Assembly (NCBI GenBank): GCA_947382875.1
Contig: CANDBG010000015.1
Location: forward strand, 1-49,156
Origin: an uncultured Oscillibacter sp.
GTDB lineage: Bacteria; Bacillota; Clostridia; Oscillospirales; Oscillospiraceae
Length of the DNA: 49,156 bases
Direction of reading: 5' to 3'
Numbering within the stretch: the stretch's first letter is position 1; every line of letters begins with the position of its first letter. Under the pieces are notes generated by a model. It ran no database searches. It saw nothing but the letters and a program-made list of their open reading frames with translations, and had not been told where the DNA came from. Of this stretch, positions 32,400 through 42,053 are shown one piece after another. The translations under genes and the position numbers were made by a program.

Positions 32400-33713
32400 T
32401 TAATCAAAGAGCAAATCGAAATTTATTTTTTCAAATACATTCAGCAGCGTTTTCCTGGATGCATTATAAATAGAAAATCCCCGCTCTTTTCCAACCTCCC
32501 GCGCATAGGCCAAGGATATTTTTGTATCAATACTCTCACGCTCAACCACCTCGGAATTAACGGTTGGATCTCCTCTTTCGTCCGAAAGATAATCGTTCCG
32601 GAAATGGTTGTATTTTTTGCTTGCGGAATAGCTATGATCCACGCCATACAGGTATATTTCTGAGCAGCCCAGGTAAGCGGCCAGCTGAATGCATGTATAA
32701 ATTACATCCCCGCCCACATAAGCTCCTTGTGAGAAGTCATTGCTGAAACCGGGTGGATAAGGCTCCCAAATATTTAAAACGGACAAATGGAATTTTACAA
32801 ACGCCGGATTATCCTCATCTTCAAGGCATATGTCTGGAATCAGCATATGCTTGGTTCCGCCATCTTTCAGCAAAGCAGCTTTCCACTCTTTGAAGCCGTA
32901 GCCATATTGGCATAAATAGTAATCCGGACGCCATTGTGTGGAATCATATGCCCGGACAATTCCGCTTACGCTGATGCAGATTTCATGAAATCTCGCCAGT
33001 TTATCCAGATCCTCAATCCGCAGGCTAGGTCCCGTGCCAACAATAAAGCATCGTTTTCCTTTATGAATATTTTTTAACGCTTTTATCTTCGGATTTTGGT
33101 GTTCTGGTATCCAGCCCATAAAATCATAAAGATTTACCCGTCCTTTTTCTGGCAAACCACGGGGGTCATATTGATCGCTTGTCAGATACAGCCGATTTTC
33201 CTTCACCTCGGCTAAAGAGCTGATACAGGTTGGATATTGGCGCTCCAGCTTTCTCACAAGTTGATGATCCACACCAGACTCCGGCACAATTTTCACCTTG
33301 CAATCAGGCTTGTCCGCATAATAATTCAAAAGGCATATGCTGAAAAGGTTGAGGCCGTACAAATAGGCCGTTCCCTCCCTGCGGATGCGTTTATCCGCAA
33401 TATCCAAAAGATTTTCGATTCCATCTAGGACGATTTCCTGCGGCAGTTCTCGCGCAGATAAATAAGGAATTTCATGCTGACGCAGCCGCTGTTCAATTTC
33501 TGCGGCTCCCATAAACGGTGTAACGATTACGATACATCCCCGATGATTTTCTAAAAATGTTCCAAAGCTAATGATTGGAACACCTTGATGGCTTGTTCCC
33601 TGAAGGTTCGGATTGGCATCAATAAAACCGCGTACCCCCGCACCTTTCATGAACTGGTATATTTTTTTCCCTCTGCGGCCACAACCCCAAATAAAAAAAT
33701 CAACCCTCATCAT
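32400..33713 (-). CDS. DUF115 (Maf-like) flagellin glycosyltransferase candidate with N-terminal Rossmann-like module
   Basis: About 437 residues. The N-terminal 100 residues form a Rossmann-like module (FFIWGCGRRGKKIYQFMKGA, FIDANPNLQGTSHQGVPIIS). The C-terminal domain carries the DUF115/6-hydroxymethylpterin-pyrophosphokinase-like motif GKRCFIVGTGPSLRIEDLDK, then FHEICISVSGIVRAYDSTQW, GGDVIYTCIQLAAYLGCSEI and YLYGVDHSY. Maf proteins with this domain transfer ulosonic acids to flagellin. The order here, upstream of the Kdo-type genes and in the flagellin island, fits that role. Start ATG at 33713 follows GGAGG by five bases (33710 is an alternative). Confidence 0.8.
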   Translation of the reverse strand: MMRVDFFIWGCGRRGKKIYQFMKGAGVRGFIDANPNLQGTSHQGVPIISFGTFLENHRGCIVIVTPFMGAAEIEQRLRQHEIPYLSARELPQEIVLDGIENLLDIADKRIRREGTAYLYGLNLFSICLLNYYADKPDCKVKIVPESGVDHQLVRKLERQYPTCISSLAEVKENRLYLTSDQYDPRGLPEKGRVNLYDFMGWIPEHQNPKIKALKNIHKGKRCFIVGTGPSLRIEDLDKLARFHEICISVSGIVRAYDSTQWRPDYYLCQYGYGFKEWKAALLKDGGTKHMLIPDICLEDEDNPAFVKFHLSVLNIWEPYPPGFSNDFSQGAYVGGDVIYTCIQLAAYLGCSEIYLYGVDHSYSASKKYNHFRNDYLSDERGDPTVNSEVVERESIDTKISLAYAREVGKERGFSIYNASRKTLLNVFEKINFDLLFD

Positions 33714-33725
33714 GCTTTCCTCCAA

Positions 33726-34080
33726 TATTGAGACTATTTATGGAATTTAAGAGATGGTGAAAATCCTGCCGGCCTTTTCAAAGGCCGGGGGTGTCCAAAG
33801 GGCAATGCCCTTTGAACTCCTCCGCAGAGGCAGAAGCCGCGCCGCCATGGTTTGGCTGATTTCAAGGGAAACGGCCATTAAATCTGCGTTTGCTTCTTAA
33901 ATCTGTGCAGTCATAAATTTAATTATGCAGTATCCCAACGTCGGTTTTGAACGCATCTGCACATGATAAACGGATGGGAAGATTTCCATTAAGTATATCC
34001 GGTGAACATATGGTAAAGCCTAGTTCGCTTTGTACATCTAATTGCGCTGCCTGGCAATAAATTACAGCATATTTACTCCT
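33726..34080. other. non-coding gap with two hairpins
   Basis: About 355 bases between the two halves of the island. It has CCGGCCTTT-TC-AAAGGCCGG (33769-33788) and CAAAGGGC-AAT-GCCCTTTG (33796-33814) in tandem, GC-rich and GGG-flanked, resembling dispersed repeat elements of gut Clostridia rather than a simple terminator (no T-tract). No frame is convincing. The two hairpins could process or attenuate the long transcript. Confidence 0.55.
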
Positions 34081-35889
34081 TCACCTTATGCCCGTCCATG
34101 CAATAAACATATCGTCCCTCCGGTCATATCCAAACGGCTGTACAGGGCGGGATTGGACAGAACTGCAATACTCTTTAAGCAGTGTTTCCAGTGTGGTACG
34201 GTCGGGCCAGCGCTCCCACGGCGGCGTGGCAAGCCGCCCCCAACTGGATTTTTGTTTGTCGATGATCAGGATTTTTCCCCCTGGTTTACAGACACGCGCC
34301 AACTCCCGAACCGCCGCACGAAGATTTACAGAGTGTTCAATGCATTCCACTGTGTAAACTACATCGAACGTTTTATCTTTATAGGGCAGAAATTCCATAT
34401 CCCCCATAAGTACATTTACAAACTCTGGAACATAAGAGAGAAGCTTTTCCGAAATGTCCACGCCCTCCAACGCGCAGTTCGGAAAACGCTCATGAATACG
34501 CTTCAGGATACGCCCTTTTCCGCACCCCACTTCCAAAACGCGCTCATTCCCTGACAATTCATGGAGAATCGAGAGTACTTCGCCATCCTCCGCCGCAATA
34601 TCAGCGGGGGCCTCCGGTGCAAAGTTGTAATCAAAATGAGCTTGAATCATGCACTTATAAGCGTCCAAATAAAACTTAACTGCCCATGCTGGCTCACGAT
34701 CCTCAAAATATTCCGCACCATCCCCTACACTGCCAAGAAAACCGCCGTTTTCCTCCATGTTTCGCTCGACCCAACTCATCAATCTGTCTGCCGGCGCAGG
34801 CATACCTAATTTATAGAGGCAGATCGCGATTTGGGAGCAGCCGGTGATGCACACCCAATCCACCCCTGCATACGCAGGGATAGAGCCATCCTCCCGCTGG
34901 CAGGCCAGGAGATTCTCGATTACTGTCATAACCTCGTCCGTATAGCCCATGTCGATCAGCCCATCAATCTGATAGGCCAAAAAATGGGTCAAGGTTCCCA
35001 GGGACAATCCATCAGGATCCCGCAAATACCGCTTTACGGCTTGATGGACAAGCGCTGCATTCTCATCGCTGCCAGTCATATGTGCGTACTCCAACATAGG
35101 CGGCAGCGCAAACAGCATGATCGTCTCCGGTATGACAGCGTCATCCTCATAGCTTTTGGGGAAGAGTGCGTCGTGGCTCCTCAAAACCTCGAATAAATAT
35201 TCCGCTGTTTTTTCTCGCAGCTTCGCATACTCATCTGTGATTTTGCAAATTGCGTTCAGCCCACGCAGGGCCTGCGCGGTGTCAAACAGGTACACGCGGT
35301 CAGAACTCGCGTCATTAAAGGAACCGTCCGGATTTGCCACCGAGGCTAGATAAGACGCCATCGCCAGTGCTTCATCCCGGAACCCGTACTGAAGCATAGT
35401 AGGTATAATATAGCCTGTTACTTCCGGATACTCATGCACAGAACCGCAGAATACAGAAACTCCCCCATTTTTCTGCTGGTTCTCCAAAATCCACCGGCAG
35501 GCACGCTCTACCGAGGTTGTCCCTGGGTCGGGGACCTTCTCCGCGCTGTACCGATATCGAAAAAGGAAATAGGATATATAGTTATTCAGTCCATACTCCT
35601 CCAACTGTTCCGCCATCTCCGCGCCGCGGTCACTGGCCAGAATGACGAGGGTAGGGTTCTGTTCCGCAATCTGCTTGGGCGGAAGAACCGGAATTCCTTT
35701 AACCGTATGTCCCCACAACTGAGCATTGTTGTCAATGATGCAAAAGGGCTTGATGTTTTTCTGTTCACAATACGCAATTGCAGCATGACCGATTTCCCCA
35801 GCTCCAAACAAAACGATCTTCTTATCATGCGGGAATGCTCTGTGCTCATCTACCAGGCGGTAGAGTTTTTCTTTTGATAAAGCAGACAT
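34081..35889 (-). CDS. three-domain protein: Rossmann-like module, alpha-toroid and SAM methyltransferase
   Basis: 602 residues. (1) About 18-108: Rossmann-like module (KKIVLFGAGEIGHAAIAYCE, FCIIDNNAQLWGHTVKGIPV). (2) About 120-430: alpha/alpha-toroid repeats of terpenoid-cyclase/prenyltransferase or GH88-like type, with recurring xxDGSF, QREDGSIPAYAG, NGGFLGS segments. (3) About 451-602: SAM methyltransferase (VLEVGCGKGRILKRI, ALEGVDISEKL, FDVVYTVECIEHS, GGKILIIDKQ). Probably makes or modifies a glycan component; the toroid may bind or cleave a sugar. ATG has GGGAGAAAG upstream. It is the first gene of a block separated by a 355-base gap from DUF115. Confidence 0.75.
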   Translation of the reverse strand: MSALSKEKLYRLVDEHRAFPHDKKIVLFGAGEIGHAAIAYCEQKNIKPFCIIDNNAQLWGHTVKGIPVLPPKQIAEQNPTLVILASDRGAEMAEQLEEYGLNNYISYFLFRYRYSAEKVPDPGTTSVERACRWILENQQKNGGVSVFCGSVHEYPEVTGYIIPTMLQYGFRDEALAMASYLASVANPDGSFNDASSDRVYLFDTAQALRGLNAICKITDEYAKLREKTAEYLFEVLRSHDALFPKSYEDDAVIPETIMLFALPPMLEYAHMTGSDENAALVHQAVKRYLRDPDGLSLGTLTHFLAYQIDGLIDMGYTDEVMTVIENLLACQREDGSIPAYAGVDWVCITGCSQIAICLYKLGMPAPADRLMSWVERNMEENGGFLGSVGDGAEYFEDREPAWAVKFYLDAYKCMIQAHFDYNFAPEAPADIAAEDGEVLSILHELSGNERVLEVGCGKGRILKRIHERFPNCALEGVDISEKLLSYVPEFVNVLMGDMEFLPYKDKTFDVVYTVECIEHSVNLRAAVRELARVCKPGGKILIIDKQKSSWGRLATPPWERWPDRTTLETLLKEYCSSVQSRPVQPFGYDRRDDMFIAWTGIR

Positions 35890-35902
35890 ACTTTCTCCCT
35901 TC

Positions 35903-37036
35903 TCAAATATTCATCCACATTTCCAGAAACAGCACATAACTTGTTATATCCGCACCCGTCAATTGCTCAATCATTTCAGTAAGGAAACGGCTCCCCACAG
36001 TGAGAACGATTTGACAGCCGTCTTGTTCCTCTGCTGCTTGGCGGAATGAAATAACGGGCACACCTTCTACCTGTGTACCAACAAGCGCCTGGTTGTTGTC
36101 GACAAAATACCGCACCCGTTCCTTTCCAAAATATAACAGCGCTCTTCGTCCGTGTTCGCCCGCGCCAAACAGAAGCAAAGGCTTTCCTTCCTCCAGAACA
36201 GCCTCTCTGCCCATTTCCCGCTCCATCCACCTCAGCCTTTGCGGAAGATTCCCGTTTGGAAAGAATTGATCTCGCAGTTCCCACGTTTCTCGTTTGCGGC
36301 ATAACCACATATCTAAAAACAGAAACAACCTCTCATCTTCATCCATTTTCCCGAGCAAATAGCTCAGTTCCCGCCGTCTGAGCTGCCAAAGCTGCTTCCA
36401 AACCTCCCGCGTTTTCGTTTGGCTTAGGCTTTCCCGGTGAATCCGATAGGTGTATTTACAAATCGGAAAGTGGCAAATCTCAAATTGTTTGCTGAAACGG
36501 AGGACATAATCGTAATCCTCAGCCAAAATCATAGCGGGGTCATATTCGCCCACTGCTTCCGCCGCCTCCCGACGATATAGGAAGCAGGCACCAAAGTTGC
36601 TTCCGGAATATAAATATTGAACCGGCCTAACACGCCCAGAGCATACCCGCGTTCCATCTTCATATAAATCATACATATCGCAATAAACCATTGCAGATTC
36701 TTTAGGCGCCTTATCTAAAAACGCAACCATCGCTTCAATGGCATCCGCGTCATAGTAATTATCATCCGATGTCCATGTAAGATAATCTCCTGTTGCTTGG
36801 CGGAAGCCAATATTCAAGGACTGCGGCAGCTTTTGATTTACTTCATTATAAACAATTTGAATTCGTCTGTCCTTCTGCGCATAGCACCGGGCAATTTGAA
36901 GCGTTTCGTCTGTGGAGCAGTCATCTACAATAATAAGCTCCAGATTTTGATAGGTTTGATCTAATACGCTTTGAATGGATTCCTTTATATGCTTTGCCCC
37001 ATTATAGCTTGGAAGAACCACGCTCACTTTTTTCAT
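35903..37036 (-). CDS. family 2 glycosyltransferase with C-terminal Rossmann-like module
   Basis: 377 residues. The N-terminal 220 are a GT-A family 2 enzyme: SVVLPSYNGAKHIKESIQSV, LELIIVDDCSTDETL, the metal motif TSDDNYYDADAI, and the acceptor-site AEDYDYVLRFS. After a helical linker, residues about 285-370 are again the Rossmann-like module (PLLLFGAGEHGRRALLYFGK, YFVDNNQALVGTQVEGVPVI), here at the C-terminus. Sugar and acceptor unknown. Tight spacing (13 bases) to the toroid/methyltransferase gene. Confidence 0.88.
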   Translation of the reverse strand: MKKVSVVLPSYNGAKHIKESIQSVLDQTYQNLELIIVDDCSTDETLQIARCYAQKDRRIQIVYNEVNQKLPQSLNIGFRQATGDYLTWTSDDNYYDADAIEAMVAFLDKAPKESAMVYCDMYDLYEDGTRVCSGRVRPVQYLYSGSNFGACFLYRREAAEAVGEYDPAMILAEDYDYVLRFSKQFEICHFPICKYTYRIHRESLSQTKTREVWKQLWQLRRRELSYLLGKMDEDERLFLFLDMWLCRKRETWELRDQFFPNGNLPQRLRWMEREMGREAVLEEGKPLLLFGAGEHGRRALLYFGKERVRYFVDNNQALVGTQVEGVPVISFRQAAEEQDGCQIVLTVGSRFLTEMIEQLTGADITSYVLFLEMWMNI

Positions 37037-37064
37037 TGCTTTTCATAATCCTTTACTCTAAGAT

Positions 37065-38165
37065 TTAAGTTTCATAAAGCCCTTCTAAAACTTTCGCCTG
37101 TCGCCGTATGTCATAACCCGCGTTCCGCACAATATCAGCGCCTTCGTACCGGTCAAATTGGATACCTGACAAATTTTCCAACGCATGATTCCAGTCCGGG
37201 AGCCGCAGGGGCATATGCTGGATACGTTCGGTGAACGCCACATCCTCCGGTACTTGGTCAGACACAATGCATGGCAGTCCAGCTGCTGCCGCCTCAATAA
37301 TTGCAATTCCAAGCCCCTCAAATCTGGACGGCAGAAGGAAAATATCCATTGCCTGCAAATAGTCCTCCACATTGGTTTTCCAACCCAGCAGGCGCACCGC
37401 GTCCTCAAGGCTGTTCTCTTGAATTTGCCTTTCCAAATCGCCGCGCAGTTCTCCTTCTCCAATAATCAACAGTTTTGCATCTCCATGACTCTTACGAAAC
37501 TTACAGAGAAGCTCAATTAAAAACGCATGATTTTTTTGATAGGTCAGCCGCCCGGTTGTTCCAAATACCAGTTCTCTTCCAAGGTCAAGTTTTTTCCGGA
37601 TTTGTTCCCGCTTTTCAGGGCTGAACTGAAATCGTTCTATTTCAATGGCGTTTGTCATAATCCGAATTCGCTCTCTAGGGATTTGAGGTCCGTACAGCCA
37701 ATCCGCTGCCTTCCAAGAACAGGCCCAAAAGTCTGTTGCCAAATCCGGCGAAAAGGCCCGTTTCACTTCTTCATGGCGCTTCAAAAGCTGCTCTCTCTTT
37801 TTGGGGTCTGTATTGTCGATAAAGGTAGAATGGGAATGTACGATCACCTTTCGAATTCCCATTTCCTTTGCGATCTCCTCAATCAAAAAACCTGTCCAAA
37901 AGCAGGTATGCAGGTGCAGAACGTCATATCCCTCTTCCAGAATCTCACGCACACGATTTGTAAAGACTGCCGGATTTTTGGAAGAAGTAACCGGCAAAAG
38001 CTTTACGTCAAACGGAAACTCCCGATATTCCTCCGCGTCCTGCAATCCGCGGTTCTGCGTCATAAAATCAAACCGGAATCTTTTCCGATCCATGTACTTG
38101 TAGTGACTGAAAATATACGCCTCAATCCCGCCCAGCCCTGGCGACACTAAATGCAGTATTTTCAT
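37065..38165 (-). CDS. family 4 glycosyltransferase
   Basis: 366 residues, GT-B fold. MKILHLVSPGLGGIEAYIFS is the donor-side start (PGLGGIE), HLHTCFWTGFLIEE and VHSHST follow, and the C-terminal donor domain has FGTTGRLTYQKNHAFLIELL, LIIGEGELRGDLERQI and the LPSRFEGLGIAIIEAAAAGL retaining-transferase motif. The ATG at 38165 has GGAGG eight bases upstream; a longer frame runs into the previous gene. It is 20 bases after the HAD-like gene. Confidence 0.9.
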   Translation of the reverse strand: MKILHLVSPGLGGIEAYIFSHYKYMDRKRFRFDFMTQNRGLQDAEEYREFPFDVKLLPVTSSKNPAVFTNRVREILEEGYDVLHLHTCFWTGFLIEEIAKEMGIRKVIVHSHSTFIDNTDPKKREQLLKRHEEVKRAFSPDLATDFWACSWKAADWLYGPQIPRERIRIMTNAIEIERFQFSPEKREQIRKKLDLGRELVFGTTGRLTYQKNHAFLIELLCKFRKSHGDAKLLIIGEGELRGDLERQIQENSLEDAVRLLGWKTNVEDYLQAMDIFLLPSRFEGLGIAIIEAAAAGLPCIVSDQVPEDVAFTERIQHMPLRLPDWNHALENLSGIQFDRYEGADIVRNAGYDIRRQAKVLEGLYET

Positions 38166-38184
38166 TGCTGCTCCCTCCATCGCG

Positions 38185-40224
38185 CTACAGCAGTTCGGAA
38201 ACCCCGGTGGTGCGGTTGAAAAAGGGGTCCTCATCCCGCAATGCCAAAAAGTCCCGGCTTCGGATTTCCATTTTGGAAATCAAAGATAATATGCCTTCGG
38301 CCAAAGGTTTTTCATCTGCCTCCGCCCATGCGGGATCCAGTTTCCGATACGTCTGGAAAAAGCCTTTAATTCCATCCTGTACCCGTTGAATACAACACAA
38401 ATCCGATTCGCTCCGTGTCTCCGCTGCATAACAGGCTTCTCCCTGCGCCCCAAAACCCAGCACAGGCGGATGCGGTGCGGTGACAATCGTCTCCAGCATA
38501 TAGAAATTCTGATAGATTCCGCTGTTTTCCTTCTCGTAAAACGGCTGGATATCCAATCCTTGCATCCGCGTATAATCCGGGTCGAGCCGGGAGAAATAAA
38601 AGCCTCGCAAACGCCGCCCTACCATACGTTCAACATACATTTGAACCGTCCCCCGGGCTACGAAATCAAAAAAGGCAATCTCTCCCTCTGGCGGGTTCAA
38701 GCTCTGTATATAAGTACAATAATTCTTCCGGTTCGCCTCTGCCGCTTCCAGCAGCTCCGCTTTGAAATCCAGCAGCCGGTGCTTCCCTTCGCAGTCCTGG
38801 ACCGAAATCTCAAACCGTTCCCGCAGCTGCTCCTGGAGGCTTCCGCTGAAGCGCATTTCCTCCACATAGCGGATATCCTCTTCATTTTCCAACCCTGCAC
38901 GGATGGCGGCAAAGCGGGAGGTCAAAAAATAGACGGAATTGACAGAAGTATCCATCTGGTCATAAAGCTGCTTGACCAGATATCCGTCCCGCGCACAGAA
39001 CCAGATGTTTTTCAGGCCATGCGTTTGTATCTGCTGGTAAAACCAGATTACAAAGCCAGTAATCAAAGGGCCTAGGAACAGATATCCAACATCATAGGCG
39101 CTGTCAGTATGAAGCCGCCTCTCCGGTTCTTCAAACTGAAACGGGCTGTTAAACAGCTTGGCTGTGAACATGCCAAGCTGAATCCGGCTGGACAGGCTGC
39201 CAATATGCTCCCACAGGCCCAGATAGCCCGCGAGTTCCAGCAAATCCAGCCCGCTGTATAACTGGCAGGCATCGAATCCATTCCGTTCTGCCGCCTCTAT
39301 GTCCGTGTCACTGGAATCGCCAATGTGCAGGCAGGTCTGTCCTGGAATTTTTCCCCGCAGCGCTTCAAACAGCCGCTGCATCTTGCCCGTCCGGTATTCG
39401 CAGGAGGCGAAAATATCTGTGTAACCGGCAAAGCCATTGTGTGTCAGCAATTCCGCCAGCTGCGCTTTCGTGTAAAACGTGTCAGAAACAATGCAGACGG
39501 GCTTCCCCTTCCTGTGTACTTCTTCCAGAATTTCACACACATCCCTCCGCGGGACAGTCAAATCCCGGTCGGTTTCCCATTCCAGTTGCGTCAAATCCTC
39601 TGGGGAAACAGAAAGACAGGGCGATCTCTCCAACAGATAGGTATAAATCTCCAAAAGCGTTGGAACAGAAGCCTTGCACAGCTCCTTTTCCGCTTCCAGG
39701 CGCTTCTTGGGAAAATTTTCAATTTGAATGCCGCGCCCTTCCAAACGCTGCCCGACGATTTCATATACATCCGCCGGGAACAGTGTCCGCCGCATCAGCA
39801 GCGTGTCAAACAGGTCAACGCTGATTACGTCATGTCCGTCAATCAGCCGCCAGAGCTCCGCCTTGGTAACGCCTGGGACATCCGCGAGGCTGCAGACCGG
39901 TTTTTTCGGCGCGCACAGATCGTTACCCCGGATATCCAAAAGAGCAATGGCGTGTTTCCGACACACATCTCGAATCCGGTTCGCAATCACCTTGCAGGAC
40001 TCCGGCCTCGCGGCGGCGATGATCAGCCGGACGCCTGCCGCCGCGGCTTCTTCCAGAGAGCGGATGGATTTGCCGTAAAGTCCGCCGCTGGTCCGATAGC
40101 CGTCCAGCAAACAGAAAACCGTATAGCCATCCAATTCTGCCAGCAGTTTTTCCGTTAAAGGGCTCAGGCCGTATATAGCAATTTTTTCGTTCCGGTACTC
40201 CGCAAAAAGTTCCCTTGCGTCCAT
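38185..40224 (-). CDS. COG5610-like HAD-domain protein of glycan clusters
   Basis: 679 residues. N-terminal Rossmann-like module (about 10-105: KIAIYGLSPLTEKLLAELDG, VFCLLDGYRTSGGLYGKSI). A HAD hydrolase domain follows (DVISVDLFDTLLMRRTLFPA, GKPVCIVSDTFYTK, LHIGDSSDTDIEAAERNGFD). The C-terminal about 330 residues are an extension seen in COG5610 proteins (IWFCARDGYLVKQLYDQMD, FFDFVARGTVQMYVERM). Such proteins are typical of capsule and exopolysaccharide loci; function unknown. AGGAGG upstream of ATG. Confidence 0.8.
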   Translation of the reverse strand: MDARELFAEYRNEKIAIYGLSPLTEKLLAELDGYTVFCLLDGYRTSGGLYGKSIRSLEEAAAAGVRLIIAAARPESCKVIANRIRDVCRKHAIALLDIRGNDLCAPKKPVCSLADVPGVTKAELWRLIDGHDVISVDLFDTLLMRRTLFPADVYEIVGQRLEGRGIQIENFPKKRLEAEKELCKASVPTLLEIYTYLLERSPCLSVSPEDLTQLEWETDRDLTVPRRDVCEILEEVHRKGKPVCIVSDTFYTKAQLAELLTHNGFAGYTDIFASCEYRTGKMQRLFEALRGKIPGQTCLHIGDSSDTDIEAAERNGFDACQLYSGLDLLELAGYLGLWEHIGSLSSRIQLGMFTAKLFNSPFQFEEPERRLHTDSAYDVGYLFLGPLITGFVIWFYQQIQTHGLKNIWFCARDGYLVKQLYDQMDTSVNSVYFLTSRFAAIRAGLENEEDIRYVEEMRFSGSLQEQLRERFEISVQDCEGKHRLLDFKAELLEAAEANRKNYCTYIQSLNPPEGEIAFFDFVARGTVQMYVERMVGRRLRGFYFSRLDPDYTRMQGLDIQPFYEKENSGIYQNFYMLETIVTAPHPPVLGFGAQGEACYAAETRSESDLCCIQRVQDGIKGFFQTYRKLDPAWAEADEKPLAEGILSLISKMEIRSRDFLALRDEDPFFNRTTGVSELL

Positions 40225-40256
40225 TGACGCCCTCCTTTTCCGCGTCCCGCAGCGTC

Positions 40257-41306
40257 TTACAGCTCCTTATTCGCGTAAAATTGCAGCGTTCTTCGAATTC
40301 CCTCGTCCAAGGAAACCTGACTTTTCCAGCCCAGGCCCCGCAATTTGCTGCTGTCCCCTGTTACCTCCAAAAGTGCGCCTTGTACCTCCGGCGTGTCGCG
40401 TTCTTCATAGCTGAATATAACCTTGGCGTCTGTGCTCCACTGTGCGGCGTATCGTTCCGCCAAATTCTTTACAGAACACTCCTCCGCCTCGCCGCAGACG
40501 TTGTAGGCTTCTCCCGATTTTCCATAATGCAGGATGTCCAACAGCGCATGGGTGGCGTCTGTAAGGTACAAAAAGGAGCGAACCGCCGAGCCATCACTTT
40601 TCAATACGATTTGATTGCTCTCCTGCAACTGCCGGATAAAATCGCCGTGCAGGCGGCCGTCCGTCAACGATATGCCGGGACCATATACCTGAAACGGCCT
40701 TGCCATAACACAGGACATACCCAATTGAATATGGCAGAGCGTACATAATGCTTCCGCGCTGCGCTTTCCGAAAGCATATGCATTCCTTGGATAGTTCCAA
40801 TCCAGGAGACCAGTATCGGATTCTCGCCTGCGCTGTTGATTCCGACAGTCTCCATAAACGTCTACACTGCTCAACAATAGGAATTTACGGCTCTGCTTCT
40901 TCTGCGCCAATTGCAGCAAATTTTGACAGCCAAACTGGTTAATTTGAAAAGTATCCAGCGGTTTTTCCTGCCGTGTGTGAATCCCGGCAGGGCTGGCGGC
41001 GTGGATGCAAATGTCGACATCTTCCTCGTACTCTACAGGCTCCCGCACATCCTGCACCAGCAGCTGCAAATGAGGATCCTCCAGATAATCCCCAAGTCGG
41101 GCTTCCGCGTTTGCACGGCTCCGGCATAACGCCAAAATTTTTGTATCTCCGCCGTTCCTCCGGTTATTTTCCAGAAGGAGCATGACGAAATAAGACATGA
41201 TAAAACTGTTTGCGCCGGAAATCAGAATCGTTTGATTGGCAAGCCTGTCCAAATCCTGACGCTGTGTAAGCATCTGATCCAGATCTTCCTTGATGATTTG
41301 ATTCAT
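40257..41306 (-). CDS. NAD(P)-dependent epimerase/dehydratase (extended SDR)
   Basis: 349 residues. Rossmann start ILISGANSFIMSYFVMLLL; the third glycine of the usual GxxGxxG is replaced by Met (GANSFIM). The catalytic region has LLLSSVDVYGDC and YAFGKRSAE (Tyr-x3-Lys), and RPFQVYGPGISLTDGRLHGD plus SFLYLTDATHALLDILHYGK are typical of sugar-nucleotide SDRs. It probably epimerises or dehydrates a nucleotide sugar, possibly the CDP product of the upstream cytidylyltransferase, whose gene overlaps by four bases (ATGA). Confidence 0.87.
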   Translation of the reverse strand: MNQIIKEDLDQMLTQRQDLDRLANQTILISGANSFIMSYFVMLLLENNRRNGGDTKILALCRSRANAEARLGDYLEDPHLQLLVQDVREPVEYEEDVDICIHAASPAGIHTRQEKPLDTFQINQFGCQNLLQLAQKKQSRKFLLLSSVDVYGDCRNQQRRRESDTGLLDWNYPRNAYAFGKRSAEALCTLCHIQLGMSCVMARPFQVYGPGISLTDGRLHGDFIRQLQESNQIVLKSDGSAVRSFLYLTDATHALLDILHYGKSGEAYNVCGEAEECSVKNLAERYAAQWSTDAKVIFSYEERDTPEVQGALLEVTGDSSKLRGLGWKSQVSLDEGIRRTLQFYANKEL

Positions 41307-42028
41307 GCGCCCTGCCCCTTTCGGTTTTCCTTTTCACTGAAAAGCGGATACAATGCTGTTGCGATGGACAAATCTTCCGGGTATGTTACTTTAATGCAGA
41401 ACCGGTCGCCCTTCACCATGGCAACCTGCACGCCAAGCCGCAAAACCAATTCGCTGTCCTCGTATACTTCCCGCTCTTGGGAGGTATTCCGGTAGTTCTC
41501 ATGTGCCCGCCGCAGGAGGCAATATCGGAATGTCTGAGGGCCTTGCTGGACAAACAGCTTTTCTTTTTGCAGGGTTTGGTTGGCGATAAAGCCGTCCTCG
41601 CTGGCAGTAATCGCGTCTGTTGCATTTACTACCGTAATCACGCCGTCGTACGTTTCCATCAGTTCATAATGCCGGTTGATGGTTTCCTGCGAAAGGAACG
41701 GGCAAACTGCCGTCATGATTATCACCGTATCCTCCGGCTTGGCTGGAAGGCTGCAAAGCCCGCTGTATACGGAATCAAACCGCTTTTCCCCGGCCTTTGC
41801 CACGTACTTCAGCTTGGAAATCCCGTACTCGTTTCCCCACGCCCAGACCCGGGGAATGTATTCTTCCAGCGTCACTACACAGATTTCGTCAATATGTACA
41901 TTGCATTCTGCCGTCCGCATGGAATACGCCAGCATCGGCATTCCCGTCAGTTCCACAAACTGCTTCGGCAGGTTTCCAGAGTTGAACCGAACTCCATATC
42001 CTCCCGCCAGTATCACCGCGTAATTCAT
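41303..42028 (-). CDS. IspD/TarI-like cytidylyltransferase
   Basis: 241 residues, GT-A-type nucleotidyltransferase. VILAGGYGVRFNSGNLPKQF is the CTP-binding loop, LTGMPMLAYSMRT follows. The usual HDAVRPF of IspD is MTAVCPF here, and the late metal/CTP part reads VKVT-like CIKVTYPEDLSIA. The changed motif argues against the MEP enzyme of isoprenoid synthesis and for a glycan role, e.g. activation of a polyol or sugar phosphate as in TarI. It lies between an FkbM methyltransferase and an SDR. Confidence 0.8.
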   Translation of the reverse strand: MNYAVILAGGYGVRFNSGNLPKQFVELTGMPMLAYSMRTAECNVHIDEICVVTLEEYIPRVWAWGNEYGISKLKYVAKAGEKRFDSVYSGLCSLPAKPEDTVIIMTAVCPFLSQETINRHYELMETYDGVITVVNATDAITASEDGFIANQTLQKEKLFVQQGPQTFRYCLLRRAHENYRNTSQEREVYEDSELVLRLGVQVAMVKGDRFCIKVTYPEDLSIATALYPLFSEKENRKGQGA

Positions 42029-42053
42029 AGGTATAACAATTCCTTTCTAACTT

